From: Desulfuribacillus alkaliarsenatis
Lineage (GTDB): Bacteria; Bacillota; Bacilli; Desulfuribacillales; Desulfuribacillaceae
NCBI RefSeq assembly: GCF_001730225.1
Contig: NZ_MIJE01000033.1
Location: forward strand, 124,001 to 188,000
DNA: 64,000 nucleotides
Reading direction: 5' to 3'
Both the position numbers and the translations under genes were made by a program. Below the pieces are notes generated by a model. The model worked only from the letters and a program-made list of their open reading frames with translations, searched no databases and was not told the DNA's origin. Below, one piece after another: positions 1 to 8,566 of this stretch; position 1 is the first letter of the stretch, and every line of letters begins with the position of its first letter.

Positions 1-140
1 GCATCTGTATTTACAGCTAGAAATTCAACACCCTGAATTCCAGCTTCAATCATTCGATTAACAGCATTACTACCGCCACCACCGACACCAATAACTTTAA
101 TTTGTGCAAGCTGGTGAGTGTCTATATCAAACTCTAACAT
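1..140 (-). CDS. ftsZ: Cell division protein FtsZ, N-terminal fragment
   Basis: The start codon (ATG at 140-138) and the first 46 codons lie in the window; the rest runs off the left edge. The translation begins [20 protein letters not shown], continues with a glycine-rich [11 protein letters not shown] segment, and then has EGIQ-like and FLAVNTDA blocks. This is the N-terminal GTP-binding strand and loop of the tubulin-like FtsZ family. FtsZ polymerises at midcell into the division ring. It lies 27 bases after ftsA on the same strand, the usual ftsA-ftsZ order, so the two are very likely co-transcribed. The truncation is caused by the window edge. Confidence 0.96.
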   Translation of the reverse strand, partial: MLEFDIDTHQLAQIKVIGVGGGGSNAVNRMIEAGIQGVEFLAVNTD

Positions 141-167
141 ATTTGTGGGCCCCCCATAATCCATCTT

Positions 168-1400
168 TTATAAGAAATCTTTAAACCAATCCTTTATTTT
201 TTGCAACAATCCACTTGCTTGGTCGTTTATATTTTTAGAACTAGCAGTGCTATTTTTAGACAAACGTATTAGCCCTTGGTCAGTAACGTATTTTATAATT
301 CCAACTCCAGAAGTAAAACTAGAGTCTTTTACACCTAAATAATTAGGCATTACTATTTGAACAGGTGCATCAAATTCTATTTCAGCTAATTCAGCAAGCC
401 CTTTAAGATTAGCTACTCCACCCGTTATAAAAAACCCTGCTGTTATGTCCTTCGTATAGCCAAGCTTTTGAACTTCTTTTAGGATTAATTGAAATATTTC
501 CTGTAATCTAGGTTCAATTATAGAAGCTAATTCTTCTTGATTTAATTCACTATCCTTTTTCGTTCCCAATCTGTGAACTTTAAATACTTCTTCATCATCA
601 GCTAAACTGACCATGGCACATCCATGTTTAATTTTTACGCTTTCCGCATTTTCCATTTCTGTTTTTAATCCGTAAGCAATGTCCTGAGTCAGGTATGCAC
701 CACCCACTGGTATTACACTAGTGCGAACTAAGTTGCCTTTTTCAAATATTGCAATGTTAGCACCACCAGCTCCAATATCCACTAGTATTGCACCCAATTC
801 ACGCTCATCTTTCTTAAGAGCAATTGTACCTCCAGCCATTGAAGATAATACAAAATGAGCTACCTGTAATCCTGCCTTTTCAACACATCGTCTTATATTG
901 TGAACGATTGTTTTAGATCCAGTTACTATAGTAGCTTCAACTTCCAATCTAACTCCTAACATTCCTCGCGGATCACTTATACCGTCAAGTCCATCAACAA
1001 TATATTGTTGTGGAATCACATCGATTATAGTTCTTTCAGGTGGAATAGAAATAACTTTTGCAGCATTTATTACTCTCTCTACATCTTCTTCCGTTATTTC
1101 TTTGTCAGGATTTGCTACTGCAACAACACCATGAGAAGAAGTAAGTTGAATGTGATTGCCGCTAATACCTACGAATACAGATTGAATTTTAATACCAACC
1201 ATTTGTTCTGCTTTATCAACAGCTTCTTCAATAGACATTACAGTTTGCTCTATATCTACAATAGCTCCATTTTTAATGCCTCTTGATGGTGCAGAACCCA
1301 CACCTACAATATGTATCGTGCCATTTTTTGCTTCACCTATCACTACTCTGATTACCGATGTTCCTACGTCTAAACTAACTACTGGGTTCTGTAAAGTCAA
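168..1400 (-). CDS. ftsA: Cell division protein FtsA
   Basis: Actin-like ATPase that tethers FtsZ filaments to the membrane and recruits later division proteins. The 410-aa product shows the actin-fold phosphate loop (VSLDVGTSVIRVVIGE near residue 8), a second nucleotide motif (VDIGAGGANIAIF near 208) and the adenosine motif (FITGGVANLKGL near 325). The last 12 residues, LQKIKDWFKDFL, form the amphipathic membrane-targeting helix expected of FtsA. The start is TTG at 1400 with a strong GGGAGGTG ribosome site just upstream. It lies between divIB and ftsZ in the usual dcw order; length is normal for the family. Confidence 0.97.
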   Translation of the reverse strand: MTLQNPVVSLDVGTSVIRVVIGEAKNGTIHIVGVGSAPSRGIKNGAIVDIEQTVMSIEEAVDKAEQMVGIKIQSVFVGISGNHIQLTSSHGVVAVANPDKEITEEDVERVINAAKVISIPPERTIIDVIPQQYIVDGLDGISDPRGMLGVRLEVEATIVTGSKTIVHNIRRCVEKAGLQVAHFVLSSMAGGTIALKKDERELGAILVDIGAGGANIAIFEKGNLVRTSVIPVGGAYLTQDIAYGLKTEMENAESVKIKHGCAMVSLADDEEVFKVHRLGTKKDSELNQEELASIIEPRLQEIFQLILKEVQKLGYTKDITAGFFITGGVANLKGLAELAEIEFDAPVQIVMPNYLGVKDSSFTSGVGIIKYVTDQGLIRLSKNSTASSKNINDQASGLLQKIKDWFKDFL

Positions 1401-1492
1401 CCAAAGACACCTCCCAAACTAATGCGCTACTAGAATTATTTCGCTATAATTATTCTAGTTCCTTTTTTTATTTGAAAATTTTTAAAAATTAT

Positions 1493-2275
1493 TTAGTGAA
1501 TTATTTCTTGATTATTAACAAGACTTTCATTTATAACATCCTCGTATGAAATATACCATATTGCATCAAACATATTTACTACGCCTTTTGAGTCGCCATA
1601 AAAATGTAGTTGATCCATTATATCACGAAATATAAACAACTTGTCCGAAATTTCATTAGAGAACATTCTTAATTCATAACCATCTCTGGTATATATTACC
1701 GTGACTCCATCATCTTGAGTAATCTCTGATAATCTTAATAATACTTCTGTCGGCAAATCTTTTAAATGATTTGCAATGTTATATCTACTAGACTCCTGTA
1801 TACTAGAATTAATAATTGGTCTGTTTCTAAATGGTATAGGAGTATTGTAATTATGTAACACTGTACCATCTTCAAGTAGCGGGATGAGACTATTATCAGA
1901 ATTATATAGAAATGATACAACACGTTTTTCTACTATATCTATGTGTATAGTATTAGGAAAATTAAAAGTTACATCAACAGATTTAATTGGCTTCAGTTTT
2001 TCTATTGTATCTTTTATTTTTTTAGTGTTAACCTTTAAAAAGCTATCACCTAATTCGATTCTGGTAGCTTGCATTACTAACTGCTCGTCTACTAAATCAC
2101 TCCCTGAAATCGTGATTTCTTGAACTTTAGAATACGGCGAATATAAAAATATACTAACACAGATAACCAAAAAAAATAACAATACTATAATACCATGTAA
2201 AAACTTATTTGCCCAATGTTTTAATGGAACTTCTTCTTCAATTTTGTCATAATCCTCTGTAGGTCGATATGACAT
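1493..2275 (-). CDS. divIB: Cell division protein DivIB/FtsQ
   Basis: Bitopic division protein that forms a complex with FtsL and DivIC at the septum. The 260-aa product has a charged cytoplasmic N-terminus (about 25 residues), one membrane helix (about 28-48), then a POTRA domain (about 50-125, with VQEITISGSDLVDEQLVMQA and a DVTFNFPNTIHIDIVEKR stretch) and a beta domain. AAGGAGAAAAGA precedes the ATG. It sits between murA and ftsA. DivIB/FtsQ proteins diverge quickly, so the call rests on architecture, the POTRA pattern and position together. Confidence 0.9.
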   Translation of the reverse strand: MSYRPTEDYDKIEEEVPLKHWANKFLHGIIVLLFFLVICVSIFLYSPYSKVQEITISGSDLVDEQLVMQATRIELGDSFLKVNTKKIKDTIEKLKPIKSVDVTFNFPNTIHIDIVEKRVVSFLYNSDNSLIPLLEDGTVLHNYNTPIPFRNRPIINSSIQESSRYNIANHLKDLPTEVLLRLSEITQDDGVTVIYTRDGYELRMFSNEISDKLFIFRDIMDQLHFYGDSKGVVNMFDAIWYISYEDVINESLVNNQEIIH

Positions 2276-2348
2276 TCTTTTCTCCTTTTGTTATGTATTT
2301 AATATTCATCTATATTCATACAAGTATTATACTAGATTCCTTCATAAA

Positions 2349-2380
2349 TTAACAGCGACATTTGGTCATGTCGCTGTTTA
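2349..2380 (-). terminator. Hairpin after murA
   Basis: A perfect 10-bp inverted repeat, AACAGCGACA (2351-2360) and TGTCGCTGTT (2369-2378), with an 8-base loop lies directly after the murA stop. On the minus strand it is followed by TTAATTTATG rather than a clean T-run. It may act as a weak terminator or an RNA-processing site between murA and divIB rather than a full stop. Confidence 0.5.
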
Positions 2381-2384
2381 GGTA

Positions 2385-3647
2385 TTACTTCCTAATTATA
2401 TTTGCACCAATCTTATTAAACATGTTCTCTACTGATTCATATCCTCTATCAATATGTTCAATACACGAAATTTCAGTTTCTCCATCTGCAATTAGACCGG
2501 CTAATACTAATGATGCTCCAGCTCGTAAATCAGTAGCGATAACCTTTGATCCCTGTAATCCCTCTACACCTCTTATAAATGCTAAATTCAAATCAACAGT
2601 TATCTTAGCTCCCATTCGCAACAACTGTTCAACATGCTTGAATCTTTCCTCAAAAACAGATTCTTTAATTACACTCGTTCCATTAGCAATTGTTAGCAAA
2701 GACATCAGTTGCGGCTGCATATCTGTTGGAAAGCCTGGGTAAGGGGCAGTAACTAAACGGTCAATTTTTTCTATAAACTCTGGTCCAATAACCCTTACAG
2801 AATTACTGGAAATTATTACATTTGCACCAACCTGCTTAAGTTTACTAATTACAGACATCAGAAAATTTGGTTGTACATCTTCAAGAATTAAGTCTCCTCG
2901 TGTCATCGCAGCGCCTACCATTAAGGTTCCAGCTACAATTCTATCTGATATAACTCTATAATTTATATAATCTTTGTCAGTCGTCAAACGCTCTTTACCG
3001 TAAATTGTAATCCTGTCTGTCCCTGCTCCTTCTATATGCCCACCAATAGTGTTAATAAAGTTAGCTAAATCTATTATCTCTGGCTCTCTAGCAGGGTTAA
3101 TTATTTCTGTAACTCCTTCTGCCATACAAGCAGCCATCATAATATTTTCTGTAGCTCCGACGCTTGGAAAATCTAAATATATATCAGCGCCTTTCAGTTT
3201 TTTAGCTTCGCAATGTATAAAGCCGTTGACTTCAATTATACTAGCACCTAAAGCTTTTAATCCATTTAAGTGCAAGTCGATTCTTCGACTACCTATAGCG
3301 CAACCTCCAGGCCTAGAAACTGTAACACTACCGTATTTAGCCAACAGAGGACCCATGAGAAATATAGATGATCTCATTTTTCTCATTAACTCCTCTGGTA
3401 CATTTGTAGATATAACCCTTGAGCTTAATATCTTTATTTGGTCATCATCTTGCTCAACCTCTAAACCCAAAGACTTTAATATATTGATCATCACTTTAAT
3501 ATCTAGCAGTTTTGGAACTCCTGATATCGTACACGGCTGATCAACTAAAACTGATGCAGCTAAAATTGGTAAAGCAGCATTCTTCGAACCATGTACACCT
3601 GTCTTTCCATATAGTGAATTTCCACCACGGATGACCAATTTTTCCAA
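2385..3647 (-). CDS. murA: UDP-N-acetylglucosamine 1-carboxyvinyltransferase MurA
   Basis: Catalyses the first committed step of peptidoglycan synthesis, transfer of enolpyruvate from PEP to UDP-GlcNAc in the cytoplasm. With the start used here the protein is 420 aa and begins MEKLVIRGGNSLYGKTGVHG. The PEP-binding cysteine lies in SRPGGCAIGSRR (Cys about 116), and KNAALPILAAS carries the conserved Lys-Asn. I chose TTG at 3647: the ATG at 3662 is itself part of the GGAGGTG ribosome site, and MEK-I/L-RGG is the usual MurA N-terminus. It sits between murG and divIB, where B. subtilis has murB. Confidence 0.95.
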   Translation of the reverse strand: MEKLVIRGGNSLYGKTGVHGSKNAALPILAASVLVDQPCTISGVPKLLDIKVMINILKSLGLEVEQDDDQIKILSSRVISTNVPEELMRKMRSSIFLMGPLLAKYGSVTVSRPGGCAIGSRRIDLHLNGLKALGASIIEVNGFIHCEAKKLKGADIYLDFPSVGATENIMMAACMAEGVTEIINPAREPEIIDLANFINTIGGHIEGAGTDRITIYGKERLTTDKDYINYRVISDRIVAGTLMVGAAMTRGDLILEDVQPNFLMSVISKLKQVGANVIISSNSVRVIGPEFIEKIDRLVTAPYPGFPTDMQPQLMSLLTIANGTSVIKESVFEERFKHVEQLLRMGAKITVDLNLAFIRGVEGLQGSKVIATDLRAGASLVLAGLIADGETEISCIEHIDRGYESVENMFNKIGANIIRK

Positions 3648-3891
3648 TACGCTCACCTCCATATTGCCACACTCCCATGACCCGTTCTACCTAGCTTAGA
3701 AATGTTATTGTGCATACTTTTCTGTAGTAGGTTTGGAGTAGTTTATTGGTCTAATGTGTACCCTCCCACCTTCCACCTAATATTTTTATATAACGAGATT
3801 TAGACTGTATCCCGAGTCGCACCCTGTTCTCTCGCTTATAGAATATATTATGTCTAGGCAAATAAAAGGTGACAATATGGTTAAACGGTGA

Positions 3892-4989
3892 TTATGTAAT
3901 TTGTTTTAACTTTGTTAGTAGTTTAATTTCTTTTATCAGTAATTCTGCAGAGTTTGGTAGCCCTAGCTTTTTTGATGAAGCTTTATATTCTTCCATAGCA
4001 AAAGTATTATTAAGAAGCTTCATTATCTCATCTGCTAATTTTATTGTATGTAGATTTTTTTCTTCAATAATTACTGCTGCCCGCACAGATTCTAAAGCTT
4101 TAGCATTATGTAACTGATGGTTGTTAGTTACATACGGTGATGGTATTAAGATTGCTGGTATTCCTAAGGAGGTTATTTCTGCTAAAAAAGTCGCACCAGC
4201 TCTACCAATAACTAAGTCAGTACACGCCAGTACATCAGGCATGTTATATAAAAATGGAACTATATGTACATTATTACTTCTTTTCATATTATTAAATCTA
4301 TCAAAATGAATATTACCCGTTACAAATATTAATTGAAACGGTAAATCATTATTGTCTATAAGCAATTGTTCCATAGAATCATTAATTGCTTTAGCACCAC
4401 GACTTCCACCGACTACTAATACAATTGGTAGTGAGTTTGATAATTTCAATGCCTCTCTTCCCTTTGTAGCATCTGCAATAGCAACTTCTGAAGCACGAGG
4501 ATTACCAGTAACAACTACTTTTTTTGCTTTATTAAATAATTTATCACTTTCGGGAAACGTAACTGCAACAGTATCTGCGATTCTTGCTAGAAATTTATTA
4601 GTCAATCCAGGTACAGCATTCTGTTCGTGAATTATAGTAGGTATACCCATCTTCTCAGCAGTATATATAACAGGTCCTGCTACGTAGCCGCCTGTACCGA
4701 TTGCAATATCTGGTTTAAATTGTTTAATTATTTTCCTTGTATTTAAGCATGCAGTCATAAACTGATAAAGCACTTTAAAGTTATGTAATGATAGCTTCCT
4801 CTTAAAGCCGCTTACATTTATAGAAGACATATTATAACCAGCTTTAGGTACAATATCAGCTTCCAACCCATTTTCTGTACCTATATATAGGAACTCCGTG
4901 CTAGGGTCTTGATTTTTGAGATGATTTGCTAATGCTAAAGCAGGATAAATATGTCCCCCTGTTCCACCACCAGTTAAAAGTACTCTCAT
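3892..4989 (-). CDS. murG: UDP-GlcNAc:lipid I N-acetylglucosaminyltransferase MurG
   Basis: Peripheral membrane glycosyltransferase (GT28) that adds GlcNAc to lipid I to give lipid II. The N-terminal GGGTGGHIYPALALA loop, the GGSRGAKAIND loop near residue 195 and the GRAGATFLAEI donor-site motif near 265 are all visible. The start at 4989 (MRVLLTGGG) has GGTGGG four bases upstream; a longer ORF reading from 5031 would overlap the preceding gene and has no family support. It follows spoVE/ftsW closely. About 230 bases without a gene separate it from murA. Confidence 0.96.
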   Translation of the reverse strand: MRVLLTGGGTGGHIYPALALANHLKNQDPSTEFLYIGTENGLEADIVPKAGYNMSSINVSGFKRKLSLHNFKVLYQFMTACLNTRKIIKQFKPDIAIGTGGYVAGPVIYTAEKMGIPTIIHEQNAVPGLTNKFLARIADTVAVTFPESDKLFNKAKKVVVTGNPRASEVAIADATKGREALKLSNSLPIVLVVGGSRGAKAINDSMEQLLIDNNDLPFQLIFVTGNIHFDRFNNMKRSNNVHIVPFLYNMPDVLACTDLVIGRAGATFLAEITSLGIPAILIPSPYVTNNHQLHNAKALESVRAAVIIEEKNLHTIKLADEIMKLLNNTFAMEEYKASSKKLGLPNSAELLIKEIKLLTKLKQIT

Positions 4990-5020
4990 TTTCCCACCTA
5001 CTTTGCATATTTGGATATAT

Positions 5021-6118
5021 TTATTTTGCATATTTAGATATATTTAATAAGATCCCGACACTACACAGGATTAGGACTAAAGATGATCCACCATAACTTA
5101 TAAAAGGCAGTGTTATCCCTGTAACTGGAAAGGAGCCCGTGACAACCCCAATATTGATAATTACCTGTACTGCAATCATCCCTATAATTCCAGTAGCTAA
5201 AAATGTCCCAAATAAATCTGGAGCAACTATAGCAGTTCTCATTCCTCTCCATATCAATAGTATGAATAAGAAGATTACTAAAGCGCCTCCAATAAACCCT
5301 AATTCTTCAGCTAAAATTGAAAATATGAAATCTGTTTGTGGCTCGGGTAGATAGAAAAACTTTTGTCTTGACCTACCTAGACCTAGCCCCATAAGTCCTC
5401 CTGGACCAATTGCATACAGTGATTGAATGATATGATAACCAGTATTTAACGGATCACCCCATGGATCTAAAAACGAAGTTAAACGTTTCACTCTATATGG
5501 AGCAATGAAAACTAAAGCAATAAAAGCTGGTATTGATAAAGACGCAATAAACAATATGTGTTTGATTCTAGCGCCTGCAGTAAAAATAATAATCATACCA
5601 GTTAAAAATAACACGCTACCTGTTCCTAAATCTGGCTGTAACATGATTATTCCGAACGTACCGATACAAATAAGCAACGGTGGCATAAAACCACTTCTAA
5701 AATCCGCTATTTTATCTTGGTTTTTTGACAGCCAGTATGCCAAGTATATTATTACACCTAATTTAGCAAACTCTGCTGGTTGTAAAGACATAAATCCTAG
5801 GTCAATCCAGCTTCTAGCTCCGTTTCGTACAGTGCCGATTCCAGGAACTAAAACTAAGAATAAAAAGAAGTAGCAGCCGAATAGTATTTTTCCAGCATAA
5901 TCTCTCCACTTCCAATAATCAAAATTCATAATTGCAAACATAGCTATAAGACCAATGATAGCCCAGATAACTTGCCTTTTAGCATAATAGAAACTATCAC
6001 CAAAACTAGCTAATGACATAACTGCACTTGAACTATAAACAGCGATTACTCCAATACCTAATAACCCCAAAGTAACTATGATTATTAAATAGTCAGGAGT
6101 AGACTTGTGCTTATCCAT
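5021..6118 (-). CDS. ftsW/spoVE: SEDS-family peptidoglycan polymerase FtsW/SpoVE
   Basis: Polytopic SEDS protein that polymerises lipid II together with a class B PBP at the septum or, for SpoVE, during cortex synthesis. The 365-aa product has about ten hydrophobic helices and SEDS motifs: WIDLGFMSLQPAEFAKLG, LQPDLGTGSV, a GxGLGRSRQKFFYLPEPQTDFIFS loop and PFISYGGSSL near the C-terminus. ATG at 6118 has GGAGG upstream. The position between murD and murG is that of spoVE in B. subtilis. Sequence alone cannot decide between a vegetative FtsW and a sporulation SpoVE role. Confidence 0.93.
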   Translation of the reverse strand: MDKHKSTPDYLIIIVTLGLLGIGVIAVYSSSAVMSLASFGDSFYYAKRQVIWAIIGLIAMFAIMNFDYWKWRDYAGKILFGCYFFLFLVLVPGIGTVRNGARSWIDLGFMSLQPAEFAKLGVIIYLAYWLSKNQDKIADFRSGFMPPLLICIGTFGIIMLQPDLGTGSVLFLTGMIIIFTAGARIKHILFIASLSIPAFIALVFIAPYRVKRLTSFLDPWGDPLNTGYHIIQSLYAIGPGGLMGLGLGRSRQKFFYLPEPQTDFIFSILAEELGFIGGALVIFLFILLIWRGMRTAIVAPDLFGTFLATGIIGMIAVQVIINIGVVTGSFPVTGITLPFISYGGSSLVLILCSVGILLNISKYAK

Positions 6119-6211
6119 AATAGATCCTCCTATTATATAAATAAAACATCCTTGTCTATAGTTCATTCGATGTTTGGTTAAAATATTCCATTCCTATATA
6201 AAAAACTTAAA

Positions 6212-7597
6212 TTAATTGTCCAAGACGTACTGTTTAAACATATTCCCACGCACCTCAAAGGAAGGAAACATATCCCAGCTAGCACAGGCTGGTGATAATA
6301 CTACTGTATCAAGAGGCTCTGCTAGAATCTTTGCCTCTTTTACAGCTTCTTCTAGATTATTAACATTAATGCATTTATTGATACCTGCTTTTTGTCCTGT
6401 TGAAATCATTTTTTTGGCTGTTTCCCCATAAACTATTAAAGTTTTTACTTTAGTACGAAATGCTTCTATTATTTCTTCAAATTCATTGCCTCTATCTAGT
6501 CCACCTGCAATTAAAATAATAGGTTTATTAAAAGATTGTAATGCTCGAATTGTTGCTTGTTGATTCGTAGCTTTTGAATCATTGTAATAAGTTACGTTAT
6601 CGATTGTTCCTACTAATTCAAGTCTATGCTCTACACCTTTAAAGCTCATTAAAGTCTCACGAATAACGTCAGACTTAACTCCTTTTAATAGTGATATGGC
6701 TGATGCAAACAAGGCATTTTCCAAATTATGTTCACCAGGAATAGCCAGTTCATAGATACTACAAACTGGTTCCTTTTTAAGCTCGGTTCTATAGACAATT
6801 TCGTCATTATCTATTACGACTCCAAGCTGTTTTGGATTTATTCTACTACACCATATAATTTCCGATTTTATAGAGTCTAGGAATTTGCAGAAGATTGATT
6901 GATCTGCATTTAAAACTAAATGATCTTCCTTTGTTTGATTTTTAAATATCATGCTTTTTGCACTTATATAATCTTCCATTGTCCCATGATAATCTAAGTG
7001 AGTCTCATACATATTTATAATAGCTGCTATATTAGGCCTAAAATTAATGGTTCCTTGCAATTGAAAGCTACTTAACTCTAGTACCGTAGGGTAACGATTA
7101 AATTGTTGATATTCCTCTAAAACAATTTTTGATAAAGGTATGCCAATATTGCCACCTATAAATGGATTTAAGCCATCGTTTTTTAATATTTCACCCGTTA
7201 ATGCCGTCGTTGTAGTTTTACCGTTACTACCAGTAATTCCAATAAAGTTGCCATCAACTAATGAATACGCTAGCTCGATTTCTGTAATCATTGGAATCTG
7301 TAATCTTGCTGCTTCTTTTAACGGTGAAACAGAGTAAGGAATGCCAGGATTTTTGACAACATAATCTATGTTCTCAGTTACAATATCTGGTGGATGATGT
7401 CCTAAAACGACTTTAATATTTAAATCTTTCAAAGTCTTTAATTGCTCCTGGTCTACGACATCAGCCGCTTTCATATCATTGACAGTAACGTTAGCTCCAG
7501 TAGCATGTAACAACTTTGCAGCTGCTACACCGCTCTTTCCAAGACCGAGTACTAATATGTTTTTACCTTTATAGAATTCTTTATCCAATAGTTGCAC
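6212..7597 (-). CDS. murD: UDP-N-acetylmuramoyl-L-alanine:D-glutamate ligase MurD
   Basis: Cytoplasmic Mur ligase that adds D-glutamate to UDP-MurNAc-L-Ala with ATP. The 461-aa product has an N-terminal Rossmann-like segment (NILVLGLGKSGVAAAKLL), the ATP loop GITGSNGKTTTTAL near residue 115, the central ETHLDYHG block and the C-terminal YYNDSKATNQQAT and ACASWDMFPSFEVRGNMF motifs. The start is GTG at 7597, four bases after the mraY stop, so translation is probably coupled. Confidence 0.96.
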   Translation of the reverse strand: MQLLDKEFYKGKNILVLGLGKSGVAAAKLLHATGANVTVNDMKAADVVDQEQLKTLKDLNIKVVLGHHPPDIVTENIDYVVKNPGIPYSVSPLKEAARLQIPMITEIELAYSLVDGNFIGITGSNGKTTTTALTGEILKNDGLNPFIGGNIGIPLSKIVLEEYQQFNRYPTVLELSSFQLQGTINFRPNIAAIINMYETHLDYHGTMEDYISAKSMIFKNQTKEDHLVLNADQSIFCKFLDSIKSEIIWCSRINPKQLGVVIDNDEIVYRTELKKEPVCSIYELAIPGEHNLENALFASAISLLKGVKSDVIRETLMSFKGVEHRLELVGTIDNVTYYNDSKATNQQATIRALQSFNKPIILIAGGLDRGNEFEEIIEAFRTKVKTLIVYGETAKKMISTGQKAGINKCINVNNLEEAVKEAKILAEPLDTVVLSPACASWDMFPSFEVRGNMFKQYVLDN

Positions 7598-7601
7598 CCC
7601 A

Positions 7602-8564
7602 TTATAACTTGAATTGAATTACTAGTCCCAATAAGGCTGTTATCAAAGTAAATGACCAGAAAACAATAACTACCTTCCACTCTGACCAGCCACTTAACTC
7701 AAAATGGTGATGTATAGGACTCATTTTGAAAATTCGAATCTTTTTCCACTTGAAAAATATAACCTGAATTATAACTGAAAGCGCCTCTATGACAAAAATC
7801 GCACCTACTATCACTAGCAATAACTCTGTTTTTGTTAATATAGCAATACCAACTAATGCTCCGCCTAACGCTAATGATCCTGTATCGCCCATAAAAACTT
7901 TTGCAGGATGTGCATTATAAAGCAAAAATCCAAGACAAGCTCCGACCACAGATGCAGAGAAGATTGCCACGTCAAATTGGCTCATATATATAGCTATAAG
8001 TGCATACACAGTAAAAACAATACTACTTACCCCAGCTAATAATCCATCTAAACCGTCAGTTAAATTAACAGCGTTTGTCGTTCCTATCATAATGAAGACT
8101 ACAAACGGTAAGTAAATCCATCCTAATTCAAACCCTATAGTAGTACCTGGTAAATAAATAGCTGTGTCATGATTAGTTTGAATTAAAAACCAATAAAAAA
8201 TAGTAGCTAGTAAGATTTGAGCTACTAACTTTTGTTTTGCAGTTAGCCCTAAATTTCGCTTCATTACAACTTTAATATAATCATCAGTAAAGCCTATTAA
8301 CCCATACCCTATTGTGACTAATGCTAATAGGAATAACGTTATTGTATTATTAGCAAATTGGAGTGCTGTTATTGACAACGCTATTATTATCATAACACCG
8401 CCCATGGTAGGCGTGCCCGCTTTTTGCAAATGCTTTTGTGGACCATCAACCCTGATACTTTGACCAAATTTAAGACGTTGTAATATTGGGATTAATAGAG
8501 GACCTAAGATGGCTGAAATTACTGTTGAAACGATTACTGCAATTAATACAATTTGATAATCCAT
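7602..8564 (-). CDS. mraY: Phospho-N-acetylmuramoyl-pentapeptide transferase MraY
   Basis: Integral membrane enzyme that transfers phospho-MurNAc-pentapeptide to undecaprenyl phosphate, making lipid I. The 320-aa product has about ten membrane helices and the family signatures: GTPTMGGVMI, the GFTDDYIKV aspartate pair, NLTDGLDGL, FMGDTGSLALGG and the SPIHHHFELSGWSEWKVV loop with three histidines. ATG at 8564 lies two bases after the murF stop with AAAGGGG as ribosome site, indicating an operon. Confidence 0.97.
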   Translation of the reverse strand: MDYQIVLIAVIVSTVISAILGPLLIPILQRLKFGQSIRVDGPQKHLQKAGTPTMGGVMIIIALSITALQFANNTITLFLLALVTIGYGLIGFTDDYIKVVMKRNLGLTAKQKLVAQILLATIFYWFLIQTNHDTAIYLPGTTIGFELGWIYLPFVVFIMIGTTNAVNLTDGLDGLLAGVSSIVFTVYALIAIYMSQFDVAIFSASVVGACLGFLLYNAHPAKVFMGDTGSLALGGALVGIAILTKTELLLVIVGAIFVIEALSVIIQVIFFKWKKIRIFKMSPIHHHFELSGWSEWKVVIVFWSFTLITALLGLVIQFKL

Positions 8565-8566
8565 TA

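Noticed and set aside
1425-1460. CTAGAAT-type imperfect dyad before ftsA as a terminator
   Set aside because: The arms contain a mismatch and no T-run follows; ftsA is expected to be in the same operon as divIB or to have its own promoter here.
3663-3891. A gene between murA and murG
   Set aside because: No frame with a start, ribosome site and recognisable product is present in either strand; it appears to be a leader or promoter region.
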